From the NCBI RefSeq assembly GCF_018417635.1, contig NZ_CP071007.1:1426501-1490500 (forward strand): a stretch of DNA of 64,000 nucleotides, in the 5' to 3' direction. Numbering within the stretch: the first letter of the stretch is position 1; each line of letters opens with the position of its first letter. The notes below the pieces were generated by a model. That model was not told the origin of the DNA. It made no database searches and saw nothing but the letters and a program-made list of their open reading frames with translations. Source of the stretch: Pseudomonas sp. SORT22. GTDB lineage: Bacteria; Pseudomonadota; Gammaproteobacteria; Pseudomonadales; Pseudomonadaceae. Of the stretch, positions 44,838 to 53,428 are shown in pieces. A program made the position numbers and the translations under genes.

Positions 44838-45512
44838 TCAGTCGTTGCGTGAGCCACCGTAGTAGGCGCAGCCGCGCAGGGTCTGGCCGTCCACCCGTAG
44901 CTCGGCGATCAGATGCTGGACACTGCCGGTGGCGCTGTCGACGCAGCGTTGCGGAGCGACCCAGAGCTCGACTTTCTGGCCGTTGGCCTCGGTGTTGAGG
45001 CTGAAGCGCCCGTCGGGCAGCTGTTCTTCCAGGAAAGGGACCGCCAGTGTTGGCTGGCCGAGGCGTTCGAGGACCATGCCCTTGCCGCCGGCCTTGAGGT
45101 TCCAGTCCGGCTCGTGGCCACTGGCGCGCAGGGTCAGGCGCTTGAAGTTGGGGTCGCTGCAGGCGCTGCTGGAGTGTTCGATGCGGTACAGGCGTTGTAC
45201 GTTCAACTGGCCGTCGTTGCCGGCCTTTGCGCTGGCCGACAAGGTACCGCGCACGTCGGCGAACAGGGTGCCGGGGGTGGCCGCCAGCGCGCTGGCTTCC
45301 TGCAGCAGGCCGGTGTTGCCGCTGTCGGTCACGGCAAAGCGGCGGGTCTCTTCACAGGGCTTGAACAGCAGCTGTCCGCCCTGGGCCGTCAGTTCGCCCT
45401 GCATGCGGGTCTGGCCGGCGGTAGAGGCGGCTTGCGGCTTTTCAGCCAGCATCTGGCAGCCGGCGAACAGCGGCAACAAGGCGACAAGCAACAGCGAAGG
45501 GGCGGCACGCAT
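44838..45512 (-). CDS. COG3650-like lipoprotein
   Basis: 224 residues. Lipobox LLPLFAGC (C19). Two beta domains: LLFKPCEETRRFAVTDSGNT, then LRASGHEPDWNLKAGGKGM and VELWVAPQRCVDSATG, ending GQTLRGCAYYGGSRND. The ASGHEPDW and C-AYYGG segments fit a predicted outer-membrane lipoprotein family with META-like repeats. Role unknown. Four cysteines in the mature part suggest disulfides. Confidence 0.8.
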   Translation of the reverse strand: MRAAPSLLLVALLPLFAGCQMLAEKPQAASTAGQTRMQGELTAQGGQLLFKPCEETRRFAVTDSGNTGLLQEASALAATPGTLFADVRGTLSASAKAGNDGQLNVQRLYRIEHSSSACSDPNFKRLTLRASGHEPDWNLKAGGKGMVLERLGQPTLAVPFLEEQLPDGRFSLNTEANGQKVELWVAPQRCVDSATGSVQHLIAELRVDGQTLRGCAYYGGSRND

Positions 45513-45582
45513 CAAGCAAACTCCAGCATCTCGAGCAAAAGGTGCCGCCACGTTACGCAGGCTGGTCGCCGATCACAAGGCC

Positions 45583-46182
45583 TTAGCCCACCTGGTAGGT
45601 CTGGCCGGTTTGCAAACCTTCGACGCTCTTGGCATAGGCCAGTGCCACGTCGGCGGCCGGAACGGGTTTGAAACCGCGAAAATATGGCGCATAGGCCGGC
45701 ATGGCTTCGACCAGTACAGTGGGGCTGATGGTGTTGACCCGCAGGCCACGGGGCAATTCGATGGCGGCAGCCTTGACGAACGCATCGAGGGCGCCGTTAA
45801 CCAGCGCGGCCGAGGCCCCGGTGCGAATCGGGTCGCGGTTGAGGATGCCGCTGGTAAAGGTGAACGAGCCGCCATCATTGATGAACTCGCGGCCGATCAG
45901 CAGCAGGTTGACCTGGCCCATGAGCTTGTCGTTCAGGCCCAGGGCGAAGTGCTCCGCGTTCATTTCATCGAGGGCGGCGAAGGTGACATTGCCGGCGGCG
46001 CAGACCAGGGCATCGAAGCGGCCGGTTTGCTCGAACAGGCGCCGGATCGAGGCGCTGTCGCTGATGTCCACCTGATAGTCGCCGCTGCTGCGGCCGATGC
46101 GCAGCACTTCATGACGTTGCTCCAGCTCTTTGGCAACCGCCGAACCGATGGTACCGCTGGCGCCGATCAACAGGATTTTCAT
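45583..46182 (-). CDS. short-chain dehydrogenase/reductase
   Basis: 199 residues, compact SDR. The NADP loop is GASGTIGSAVAKEL; NAG-equivalent is VCAAGNVTF. The catalytic Ser is in FTFTSGIL, but the YxxxK is not standard: the segment reads ALVNGALDAFVKAAAIEL with no Tyr, so an ordinary dehydrogenase mechanism is doubtful. It is divergent from a LysR regulator that probably controls it. Confidence 0.86.
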   Translation of the reverse strand: MKILLIGASGTIGSAVAKELEQRHEVLRIGRSSGDYQVDISDSASIRRLFEQTGRFDALVCAAGNVTFAALDEMNAEHFALGLNDKLMGQVNLLLIGREFINDGGSFTFTSGILNRDPIRTGASAALVNGALDAFVKAAAIELPRGLRVNTISPTVLVEAMPAYAPYFRGFKPVPAADVALAYAKSVEGLQTGQTYQVG

Positions 46183-46289
46183 TGAGCCATTCCTCGTAGG
46201 GTGTGTAGACAAGGCTCAAGTCTAGGGTGGATTTTTCTGTAGATAAGCGTGCTAATAGGCAACCTTTGGTTTTCATATGGAAACAATCC

Positions 46290-47198
46290 ATGAGCGACCT
46301 CGATGATCTGGCGGCCTTTGCCGTGCTGATGGATGCCGGCAGCTTTACCTTGGCCGCACAACAACTGGGCTGGAGCAAGGGGCAACTGTCCAAGCGCATC
46401 AGCGCCCTTGAAGCCAGCCATTCGGTGAAGTTGCTGCACCGCACTACCCGGCGGCTGAGCCTGACCGCTGCCGGCGCCATGTTGCTGCCCCAGGCGCAGG
46501 CACTGGTGCGGCAAATGGAAGGGGCGCGGCAAACCCTGGCCATGCTCAAGGACGAATTGGCGGGACCGGTGCGTATCACCGTGCCGGTGTCGTTGGGCGA
46601 GACGTTTTTTGAAGGATTGCTGCTGGAGTTCGCCGCTCGCTACCCGGACCTGCAAGTGGAGCTTGAGCTCAATAACGGCTATCGCGACTTGCTGGGCGAC
46701 GGCTTTGACCTGGCGATTCGCACCGATGTCCAGGATGACGCGCGACTGGTTGCCCGCCCGGTGCTGGCCATGCAGGAGCTGACCTGCGCCAGCCCGGCCT
46801 ACTTGCAGCGCTATGGCGAACCGATGGTGCCGGGCGAACTGAGCAGCCATCGCTGCCTGCTCAACAGCCATTACAGCGGCCGTGAAGAGTGGTTGTATCA
46901 CCAGCAGCACGAACTGTTGCGGGTGCAGGTGGCGGGCAGCTTTGCCAGCAATCATTACAGTTTGCTGAAGAAGGCGGCGCTGCTGGGCGCCGGGGTCGCC
47001 CGTCTGCCGTCGTACATGCTCCATGCAGAACTGGCTGACGGCCGCTTGCAGTGGTTGCTGCGCGACTATCAGACGCGCAGCGTGCCGTTGTTCCTGGTGC
47101 ACCCCTATCAAGGCGGGATGCCGCAGCGGGTCCAGGTGCTGGCCGATTACCTGCTGGCCTGGTTCAGGCGCAGCAGCCAGGCCTTGCGGACCCTGTAG
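46290..47198 (+). CDS. LysR-family transcriptional regulator
   Basis: 302 residues. The N-terminal winged HTH (about 1-60: DLAAFAVLMDAGSFTLAAQQ, then SKRISALEASHSVKLLHR) is followed by an effector-binding domain (GPVRITVPVSLGETFFEGLL). CrgA/DhcR-like subgroup by eye. It is transcribed away from the SDR gene across a 107-base shared control region, the usual arrangement for a LysR regulator and its target. Confidence 0.92.
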   Translation: MSDLDDLAAFAVLMDAGSFTLAAQQLGWSKGQLSKRISALEASHSVKLLHRTTRRLSLTAAGAMLLPQAQALVRQMEGARQTLAMLKDELAGPVRITVPVSLGETFFEGLLLEFAARYPDLQVELELNNGYRDLLGDGFDLAIRTDVQDDARLVARPVLAMQELTCASPAYLQRYGEPMVPGELSSHRCLLNSHYSGREEWLYHQQHELLRVQVAGSFASNHYSLLKKAALLGAGVARLPSYMLHAELADGRLQWLLRDYQTRSVPLFLVHPYQGGMPQRVQVLADYLLAWFRRSSQALRTL

Positions 47199-47201
47199 GG
47201 G

Positions 47202-47438
47202 TTACATCTTGTCGTCGTGCATTTCGTTTTTCATCATCTTGTCGTTCTTGTCCATCTTCATGTCGTTGCTCATGTCCATCTTCTTGTCGTCGGCCATTTT
47301 CTTGTCCATTTTCATGTCTTTCTCCATGCTTGCTTCCTTGCTCATTTTCATGTCGTCGGCGGCGTGGACAACAGGCAGGAAGGCCAGGCTCGAGCCCAGG
47401 GAGAGGATAAGTGCGGCGGCGCTGAGGGACTTGGTCAT
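47202..47438 (-). CDS. secreted methionine/lysine/aspartate-rich small protein
   Basis: 78 residues. Signal peptide SLSAAALILSLGSSLAFLPV ending at VVHAADD. The mature 50 residues are almost only Met, Lys, Asp, Asn, Glu and Ser, in MKMDKK-like steps (MEKDMKMDKKMADDKKMDMS). One His, no Cys. Periplasmic methionine-rich peptides such as SilE/PcoE bind Cu+ or Ag+; the spacing of Met here suggests a metal sponge (inference). GGAG lies 5 bases upstream. Confidence 0.75.
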   Translation of the reverse strand: MTKSLSAAALILSLGSSLAFLPVVHAADDMKMSKEASMEKDMKMDKKMADDKKMDMSNDMKMDKNDKMMKNEMHDDKM

Positions 47439-47533
47439 GATGAGGCTCCAGTAGTAAGGGGAGGTTAGAGCCAGCGCTTCTGGCCCACCTGCAGCACTAG
47501 AGTCCGGTGCCCTGGAGGCGTTACAGCAGGCAA

Positions 47534-47559
47534 GAAAAAAGGCCCGAAGGCCTTTTTTC
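47534..47559 (-). terminator. terminator after bra operon
   Basis: AAAAAAGGCC, CGAA loop, GGCCTTTTTT: the end of the braDEFG transcript. Confidence 0.9.
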
Positions 47560-47583
47560 ATTTGTGGCATAAAGCGTCTGGCA

Positions 47584-48285
47584 TCAACCGCCCAGGTAGG
47601 CGTCGCGGACTTTCGGGTCGGTCAGCAGCGCTTCACCGGTGCCTTCCATCACCACCCGGCCGTTTTCCAGCACATAGGCACGGTCGGCGACTTTCAGCGC
47701 CTGGTTGGCGTTCTGTTCGACCAGGAACACCGTCACGCCATCACGGCGCAGTTGTTCGATGATGTCGAAGATCTGCTGGATGATGATCGGTGCCAGGCCC
47801 AGCGATGGCTCGTCGAGCAGCAGCAGCTTGGGTTTGCTCATCAGCGCCCGGCCGATGGCGAGCATCTGCTGCTCGCCGCCGGACATGGTGCCGCCACGCT
47901 GGCTGAAGCGCTCCTTCAGGCGCGGGAACAGTTGCAGGACCTTGTCCATCTGCTCCTGGTAATCGCCCTTGTCGGTGAAGAAACCGCCCATGGCCAGGTT
48001 TTCTTCCACGGTCAGGCGGGCGAACACGCGGCGGCCTTCAGGGACCACAGCGATGCTCTTGCGCATGATGTGCGAGGACGGCTGGCCGACCAGCTCTTCA
48101 CCCAGGTAGCGGATGCTGCCGCTGCTCGCTTGCGGCGAGCCGCAGAGGGTCATCAGCAGGGTCGATTTGCCGGCACCGTTGGCACCGATCAGGGTGACGA
48201 TCTCGCCCTGGCGGATCTCGACGTTGACGCTGTGCAGTGCCTGGATCTTGCCGTAGAAGGTGGAAACGTTTTCGAACTGCAGCAT
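47584..48285 (-). CDS. braG: branched-chain amino-acid ABC ATPase BraG/LivF
   Basis: 233 residues. Walker A GANGAGKST, signature MSGGEQQMLAIGRALM, Walker B LLLLDEPSLGLAP. It pairs with BraF as the ATPase heterodimer of the high-affinity Leu/Ile/Val (and Ala) importer. It abuts braF without a gap. Confidence 0.96.
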   Translation of the reverse strand: MLQFENVSTFYGKIQALHSVNVEIRQGEIVTLIGANGAGKSTLLMTLCGSPQASSGSIRYLGEELVGQPSSHIMRKSIAVVPEGRRVFARLTVEENLAMGGFFTDKGDYQEQMDKVLQLFPRLKERFSQRGGTMSGGEQQMLAIGRALMSKPKLLLLDEPSLGLAPIIIQQIFDIIEQLRRDGVTVFLVEQNANQALKVADRAYVLENGRVVMEGTGEALLTDPKVRDAYLGG

Positions 48286-49053
48286 TTACGCTTCCCCCAG
48301 GTAGGCTTTGATCACTTCAGGGTTGTCGCGGATCTGTTCCGGCGTACCGTCGGCCAGGGGCGTGCCCTGGTTGATCACCACGATGTGGTCGGAGATGCTC
48401 ATGACCAGTTTCATGTCGTGCTCGATCAGCAGCACGGTGACGTTGTGCTCTTCACGCAGCACGCTGATCAGCGCCTTGAGGTCTTCGGTCTCTTTCGGGT
48501 TGAGGCCGGCCGCCGGTTCGTCGAGCATGATGATCCGTGGACGGGTCATCATGCAGCGGGCGATTTCCAGGCGCCGTTGCTGGCCGTAGGCAAGCGTACC
48601 GGCGGGGCGGTTGGCGAACTCGAGCAGGTCGACCTTCTCCAGCCAGTACCGTGCGTACTCTTTTGCTTCGAGCTCGCTGCGGCGGAAGGACGGGGTCTTG
48701 AGCAGGCCGGCAAAGAAGTTGGTGTTCAGGTGCCGGTGCTGGGCGATCAGCAGGTTTTCCAGGGCGGTCATCTCTTTGAACAGACGCACGTTCTGGAAGG
48801 TCCGCACCACACCCTTGCGGGCGATCTGATGGCCGGCCAGGCCCTGGATCGGCTGGCCGTCGAGCAGGATGCTGCCGGCGCTCGGCTTGTAGAAACCGGT
48901 CAGGCAATTGAACACCGTGGTCTTGCCGGCGCCGTTCGGGCCGATCAACGCAACTACCTGTTTTTCCTTGACGGTCAGGGCCACGCCGTTGACCGCCAAC
49001 AAGCCGCCGAAGCGCATGCTCAGGCCGCTGACTTGCAGAATTTCGCGGCTCAT
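48286..49053 (-). CDS. braF: branched-chain amino-acid ABC ATPase BraF/LivG
   Basis: 255 residues. Walker [10 protein letters not shown], the LivG insertion near [12 protein letters not shown], signature-like [15 protein letters not shown], and Walker [14 protein letters not shown]. It overlaps braE by 4 bases. Confidence 0.96.
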   Translation of the reverse strand: MSREILQVSGLSMRFGGLLAVNGVALTVKEKQVVALIGPNGAGKTTVFNCLTGFYKPSAGSILLDGQPIQGLAGHQIARKGVVRTFQNVRLFKEMTALENLLIAQHRHLNTNFFAGLLKTPSFRRSELEAKEYARYWLEKVDLLEFANRPAGTLAYGQQRRLEIARCMMTRPRIIMLDEPAAGLNPKETEDLKALISVLREEHNVTVLLIEHDMKLVMSISDHIVVINQGTPLADGTPEQIRDNPEVIKAYLGEA

Positions 49054-50306
49054 CGACGCAGCTCCATATGTGGACGTTGCATAGGCAGCAGGCCTTGCGG
49101 ACGCCAGATCATCATCAACACCATCAGCGCACCGAACATCAACATGCGGTATTCGCTGAATTCACGCATCAGCTCAGGCAGCAGGATCATCACGATGGCC
49201 GCAAGGATCACGCCCAGTTGCGAGCCCATGCCGCCGAGCACGACGATGGCGAGGATGATGGCCGATTCGATGAAGGTGAACGACTCCGGTGTCACCAGAC
49301 CCTGGCGTGCGGCGAAGAAGCTGCCGGCGAAACCGGCGAAGCAGGCACCCAGGGTGAACGCCGAGAGCTTGATGATGGTCGGGTTCAGGCCCAGTGCGCG
49401 ACAGGCGATTTCATCTTCACGCAGGGCTTCCCAGGCGCGACCGATCGGCATGCGCAGCAGGCGGTTGATCACGAACAGCGCCAGCAACGCCAGCAGCAGC
49501 GCCACCAGGTAGAGGAAGATCACCTTGTTGATCGAGTTGTACTGCAGGCCGAAGAACTCGTGGAAGGTCTGCATGCCCTCGGCGGCCTTGCGTTCGAAGG
49601 TCAGGCCGAAGAAGGTTGGTTTCTCGATGTTGCTGATCCCGTTGGGGCCGCCGGTAAGACCGGTGAGGTTTCGCAGGAACAGGCGGATGATTTCACCGAA
49701 ACCCAGGGTCACGATGGCCAGGTAGTCACCGCGCAGACGCAATACCGGGAAGCCGAGCAGGAAGCCGAAGGTCGCCGCCATCAGGCCGGCAATCGGCAGG
49801 CAGATCCAGAAGCTCAGGCCGTAGTAGTGCGACAGCAGGGCGTAGCTGTAGGCGCCGACGGCATAGAAGCCGACGTAACCCAGGTCGAGCAGGCCAGCCA
49901 GGCCGACCACGATGTTCAGGCCAAGGCCCAGCAACACGTAGATCAGGATCAGGGTGGCGATGTCGACCGCGCCGCGTGAGCCGAAGAACGGCCACACCAG
50001 TGCAACCATGATCAGGCCGATGATGATCCAGCGCTGGGTCTTGGGCAGGGTCAGGAAGTTGCTCATGGCCGGCGAGATCAACTTACGGCCCGAACGGCGG
50101 CTGGTTGCCGCGCTCCATTGCTTGTCGAACAGCACGCGCAAGAACATCAGCACCGAACACACGGCGATGACCGTGAGGGTGAAAGGCCCTTGGCTGTGAA
50201 CGATCAGGTTGATGCCGTCGATGCTGAGTTTCAGGCCCAGCACCGGGAAGGCGACAGCCCAGACCAGCAAGGCGCTGAAGAACGCCTGTTTAAGATTTTT
50301 GTTCAT
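49050..50306 (-). CDS. braE: branched-chain amino-acid ABC permease BraE/LivM
   Basis: 418 residues, long LivM form with an N-terminal extension (about 1-90) holding two extra helices. The core shows [34 protein letters not shown] family sequence around 130-160, plus [20 protein letters not shown], the EAA loop. It overlaps braD by 4 bases. Confidence 0.95.
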   Translation of the reverse strand: MNKNLKQAFFSALLVWAVAFPVLGLKLSIDGINLIVHSQGPFTLTVIAVCSVLMFLRVLFDKQWSAATSRRSGRKLISPAMSNFLTLPKTQRWIIIGLIMVALVWPFFGSRGAVDIATLILIYVLLGLGLNIVVGLAGLLDLGYVGFYAVGAYSYALLSHYYGLSFWICLPIAGLMAATFGFLLGFPVLRLRGDYLAIVTLGFGEIIRLFLRNLTGLTGGPNGISNIEKPTFFGLTFERKAAEGMQTFHEFFGLQYNSINKVIFLYLVALLLALLALFVINRLLRMPIGRAWEALREDEIACRALGLNPTIIKLSAFTLGACFAGFAGSFFAARQGLVTPESFTFIESAIILAIVVLGGMGSQLGVILAAIVMILLPELMREFSEYRMLMFGALMVLMMIWRPQGLLPMQRPHMELRR

Positions 50307-51226
50307 ACTTTTTCAACCTCCGGACGGCCGAGGATGCCGGTCGGACGGAACAACAGCACCAGAACCAACAGGCCGAATGCCACGACGTCCTTGTACTGGT
50401 CACCGAAGATATCGGCGCCAAAGGCTTCAGCCACCCCCAGCACCAGCCCGCCGAGCATGGCGCCCGGAATGCTGCCGATGCCGCCCAGCACAGCCGCGGT
50501 AAAGGCCTTCAGGCCCACCAGGAAACCGGCGTTGGGGTTGATCACCCCGTACTGCATGCTCAGCAGCACGGCCGCCACGGCCGCCAGGGCGGCACCGATG
50601 ACGAAGGTCAGGGCGATGATGTTGTTGGTGTTGATGCCAAGCAGGTTGGCCATCTTGATGTCTTCGGCGCAGGCCCGGCAGGCCCGGCCCAGACGCGAGC
50701 GGGAGATGAACAGGGTCAAACCGGTCATGGCCACCAGGGTGACTACGAAAACCAGGATCTGCATGTAGGAGATCAGCACTTCCTCTGCGCCGCCCGGGCC
50801 GAAGGAGATACTCCCAGGGATCAGGTTGGGGATGGACTTGTCCTTGGAGTCCTGGGATAGCAATACGGTGTTTTGCAGGAAAATCGACATACCGATGGCA
50901 GAAATCAGCGGGATCAACCGGTTGCTGTTACGCAACGGACGGTAGGCGACCCGTTCGATACTGTAGCCATAGGCACTGGTAACGAAGATCGTGGCGACGA
51001 AGGCGACGGTCATCAATATCGGCAGTGAATCGATCCCCATCATGGCCAGGCCCGCAAGGGCGATGAAGGCCACGTAGGAACCGATCATGTACACCTCGCC
51101 ATGGGCGAAGTTGATCATTCCAATGATGCCGTAAACCATTGTGTAGCCAATGGCTATCAAGGCATAGGTGCTGCCAATGGTCAGGCCATTAACCAGCTGT
51201 TGGAAGAAGTGATAGATCTCAGGCAT
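50303..51226 (-). CDS. braD: branched-chain amino-acid ABC permease BraD/LivH
   Basis: 307 residues, about eight helices. It opens [20 protein letters not shown], with [18 protein letters not shown] following, both hallmarks of LivH. The EAA loop is [20 protein letters not shown]. It is separated from braC by a 227-base gap with a hairpin. Confidence 0.96.
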   Translation of the reverse strand: MPEIYHFFQQLVNGLTIGSTYALIAIGYTMVYGIIGMINFAHGEVYMIGSYVAFIALAGLAMMGIDSLPILMTVAFVATIFVTSAYGYSIERVAYRPLRNSNRLIPLISAIGMSIFLQNTVLLSQDSKDKSIPNLIPGSISFGPGGAEEVLISYMQILVFVVTLVAMTGLTLFISRSRLGRACRACAEDIKMANLLGINTNNIIALTFVIGAALAAVAAVLLSMQYGVINPNAGFLVGLKAFTAAVLGGIGSIPGAMLGGLVLGVAEAFGADIFGDQYKDVVAFGLLVLVLLFRPTGILGRPEVEKV

Positions 51227-51405
51227 TACAGCGCTCCTAAAAACCTGATACGCATTTCACTGGTGGGGATGCCCCCGGCCTGGTCTTGTGGTCTTGGCCA
51301 CTTCGGCACAGGCAACTGCCAGCGAACCGCTGGTGACGGTTTTAAGATTTTCAGGTGAACCTGCTCCCGGATCGCGGGAATCAGGCCCATGAACCTCGTA
51401 AAACA

Positions 51406-51431
51406 AAGCCCACTGCTCGCACAGTGGGCTT
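51406..51431 (-). terminator. attenuating hairpin between braC and braD
   Basis: Stem AAGCCCACTG / CAGTGGGCTT with a 6-base loop, then TTTGTTTT on the minus strand, 23 bases after the braC stop. It likely limits read-through so that the binding protein is made in excess. Confidence 0.75.
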
Positions 51432-51453
51432 GTAGTCATATAGTCAGACGGGA

Positions 51454-52581
51454 TTACTGAGGGGAAACTTCGGTTTTAGGTTTGCCGAAATGCCATTCGT
51501 AGACCACGAATTTGAAGTCTTTCAGGTCGCCTTTGGCGTCGTACGACAGGTCGCCGGTCGGGGTCTTGAAGGTGCCGGCATGGATGGCTGCAGCCACTTT
51601 ATCGGTGTCTTCGGACTTGGCCGCCTTGATGCCTTCGGCGATCAGCTCGACAGCCGAGTAGGCCGGGAACACGAACGGGCCGCTTGGGTCTTTGCCGTCA
51701 GCCTTGATGGCATCGGCGATGGCCTTGTTCGCAGGGTCGGCGTCGAAGGATTTCGGCAGGGTCACCAGCAGGCCTTCGGAAGCGCCTTGGGCGATCTGCG
51801 AGATGGAGTCGTTACCGACACCTTCAGGGCCCATGAACTTGGCGTTCAGGCCTTTCTCCTTGGCTTGGCGCAGGATCAGGCCCAGCTCCGGGTGGTAGCC
51901 GCCGTAGTAGACGAAGTCGACATTGGCTTGCTTGAGCTTCTGGATGATCGAGGAGAAGTCCTTGTCGCCGGCGTTCAGGCCTTCGAACACGGCAACCTTG
52001 ACACCTTTACCTTCGAGGGTGGTTTTGACCGCGCTGGCGATGCCTTCACCGTACTGCTGTTTGTCGTGCAGTACCGCAACCACTTTCGGTTTCACATGGT
52101 CGGCAATGTAGTTGCCAGCCGCAGGGCCCTGGGCGCTGTCCAGGCCGATGGTGCGGAAGATCAGCTTGTAGCCGCGGGAGGTGATTTCCGGGCTGGTGGC
52201 AGCCGGGGTGATCATGATCACGCCTTCGTCTTCGTAGATGTCGGACGCAGGCTGGGTGGAGCTGGAGCACAGGTGGCCGACTACGTACTTGACGCCGTCG
52301 TTGACCACTTTGTTGGCGACTGCCACGGCCTGTTTAGGGTCGCAGGCGTCATCGTATTCCTTGGCTTCAAGCATCTTGCCGTCGACGCCGCCCTTGGCGT
52401 TGATGTCCTTGATGGCCTGTTTTGCACCGATGAACTGCATGTCGCCGTACTGAGTGACCGGGCCGGTTTTCGGGCCGGCGATGCCGATCTTGATGGTATC
52501 GGCTGCAAACGAATGGCTGGCAACCCCGGCCAGAACCATTGCGGCAAACAGTTTGGAAATCTGCTTAGTAGCCTTACTCAT
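51454..52581 (-). CDS. braC: branched-chain amino-acid binding protein BraC
   Basis: 375 residues. Signal peptide to about 26 (MVLAGVASHSFAADTI). The LivJ/LivK fold is clear: IKIGIAGPKTGPVTQYGDMQ, VNDGVKYVVGHLCSSSTQPA, ITPAATSPEIT, which includes the Ser/Thr ligand-binding loop. Two cysteines (DDACD and HLCSS) form the typical disulfide. GGAG lies just upstream of ATG at 52581. It is the first gene of the braCDEFG operon. Confidence 0.96.
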   Translation of the reverse strand: MSKATKQISKLFAAMVLAGVASHSFAADTIKIGIAGPKTGPVTQYGDMQFIGAKQAIKDINAKGGVDGKMLEAKEYDDACDPKQAVAVANKVVNDGVKYVVGHLCSSSTQPASDIYEDEGVIMITPAATSPEITSRGYKLIFRTIGLDSAQGPAAGNYIADHVKPKVVAVLHDKQQYGEGIASAVKTTLEGKGVKVAVFEGLNAGDKDFSSIIQKLKQANVDFVYYGGYHPELGLILRQAKEKGLNAKFMGPEGVGNDSISQIAQGASEGLLVTLPKSFDADPANKAIADAIKADGKDPSGPFVFPAYSAVELIAEGIKAAKSEDTDKVAAAIHAGTFKTPTGDLSYDAKGDLKDFKFVVYEWHFGKPKTEVSPQ

Positions 52582-52943
52582 AGTGCTCCACTCATTCTGT
52601 TGTAATTTTTATAGTCCTGGCGGCCAGAGCTTGAGGACCGGATCAGGTTCCATGAGAGGCCACGCCTCGTCACGGACCCGGATAACCCCCGGAACGGCCC
52701 TGGCAACTGTACCGGTACAGTGTAGAGCGCTGCTTTGTCGCTTGAAAAGCAGGCCCGCCGGGGCAAAAACCAGGGGTGTCGCCTAATCGACAGAAAGTTA
52801 TAGAAAAACGCCGTTGTTTTGCCAGTTTCTCTGGTCAAACCCGGGCATTTACCACCTTGTCGATCAATTACTTATTTTGAAACTGGGTTTTTCTGCAAAA
52901 ATACCGACCTTTATCGCGGTCGAATTATTTCTGGTAGGAACCC
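52582..52943. other. divergent control region of braC and the DUF2288 gene
   Basis: 362 bases with no credible gene. It holds a 16-bp perfect palindrome (52706-52721). The part near 52800-52940 is AT-rich and should contain the promoter of the DUF2288 gene. No sigma-54 type -24/-12 element was seen. Confidence 0.6.
52706..52721. promoter_or_regulatory. perfect palindrome, candidate operator upstream of braC
   Basis: ACTGTACCGGTACAGT is fully self-complementary, 125 bases upstream of the braC start. The size and symmetry suit a dimeric repressor (GntR or similar). It is not a LexA box, whose CTGT and ACAG halves are 8 apart. Confidence 0.45.
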
Positions 52944-53249
52944 ATGACAGATCAACCAAGCACCCTCTATGCCAAATTGCTCGGCGAGACAGCAATAATC
53001 GAGTGGAAAGCGCTGGAGCGTTTTTGGGCCAAGGGTGACCTGATTTGGGTCGAGCCGACCCTGGACCTGATCGATGTTGCACAGGCAATGGCCGAAAACC
53101 GTAGCGAAAGCGTCGCTGCATGGCGTAATGCTGGCACTGTCGGAGCGGTCACTGCAGAGCAGGCACTAGACCTTCAGAGCCGCGATCCAGAGATCTGGGC
53201 CGTGGTGGTCTCGCCGTTTATTGTGATTCAGGAAAAGACCAACGGCTGA
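52944..53249 (+). CDS. DUF2288 protein
   Basis: 101 residues, no signal peptide. KLLGETAIIEWKALERFWAK and IWVEPTLDLIDVAQAMAENR fit DUF2288, a small alpha/beta family. Function unknown. TAGGAA is upstream of the ATG. Divergent from braC, as in P. aeruginosa. Confidence 0.85.
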   Translation: MTDQPSTLYAKLLGETAIIEWKALERFWAKGDLIWVEPTLDLIDVAQAMAENRSESVAAWRNAGTVGAVTAEQALDLQSRDPEIWAVVVSPFIVIQEKTNG

Positions 53250-53369
53250 TCACGCGCCAAAATGGTGCGTGAAAATGCACAGCGGGATGGTTTTGGTGCG
53301 CGGGACTGTTCAGCCGGGGTGGCTGTTGGTAACAGTTGGGTGTGCCAAGGCAGTGCGGTAACAGTCTGA

Positions 53370-53419
53370 TCGCGGGGCAAGCCTGCTCCTACCGATGTAG
53401 GAGCGGGCTTGCCCCGCGA
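53370..53419. repeat. REP palindrome, class 1, second copy
   Basis: 23-bp arms separated by CGAT, one mismatch (GCCTGC against GCCCGC). Right arm identical to that at 16306-16328. It lies 10 bases past the stop of the FtsZ-like gene. Confidence 0.9.
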
Positions 53420-53428
53420 TGCTTTCAA

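Noticed and set aside
52706..52721. LexA (SOS) box upstream of braC
   Set aside because: CTGT and ACAG are 6 bases apart, not the 8 of the gammaproteobacterial LexA site, and the neighbours are not SOS genes.
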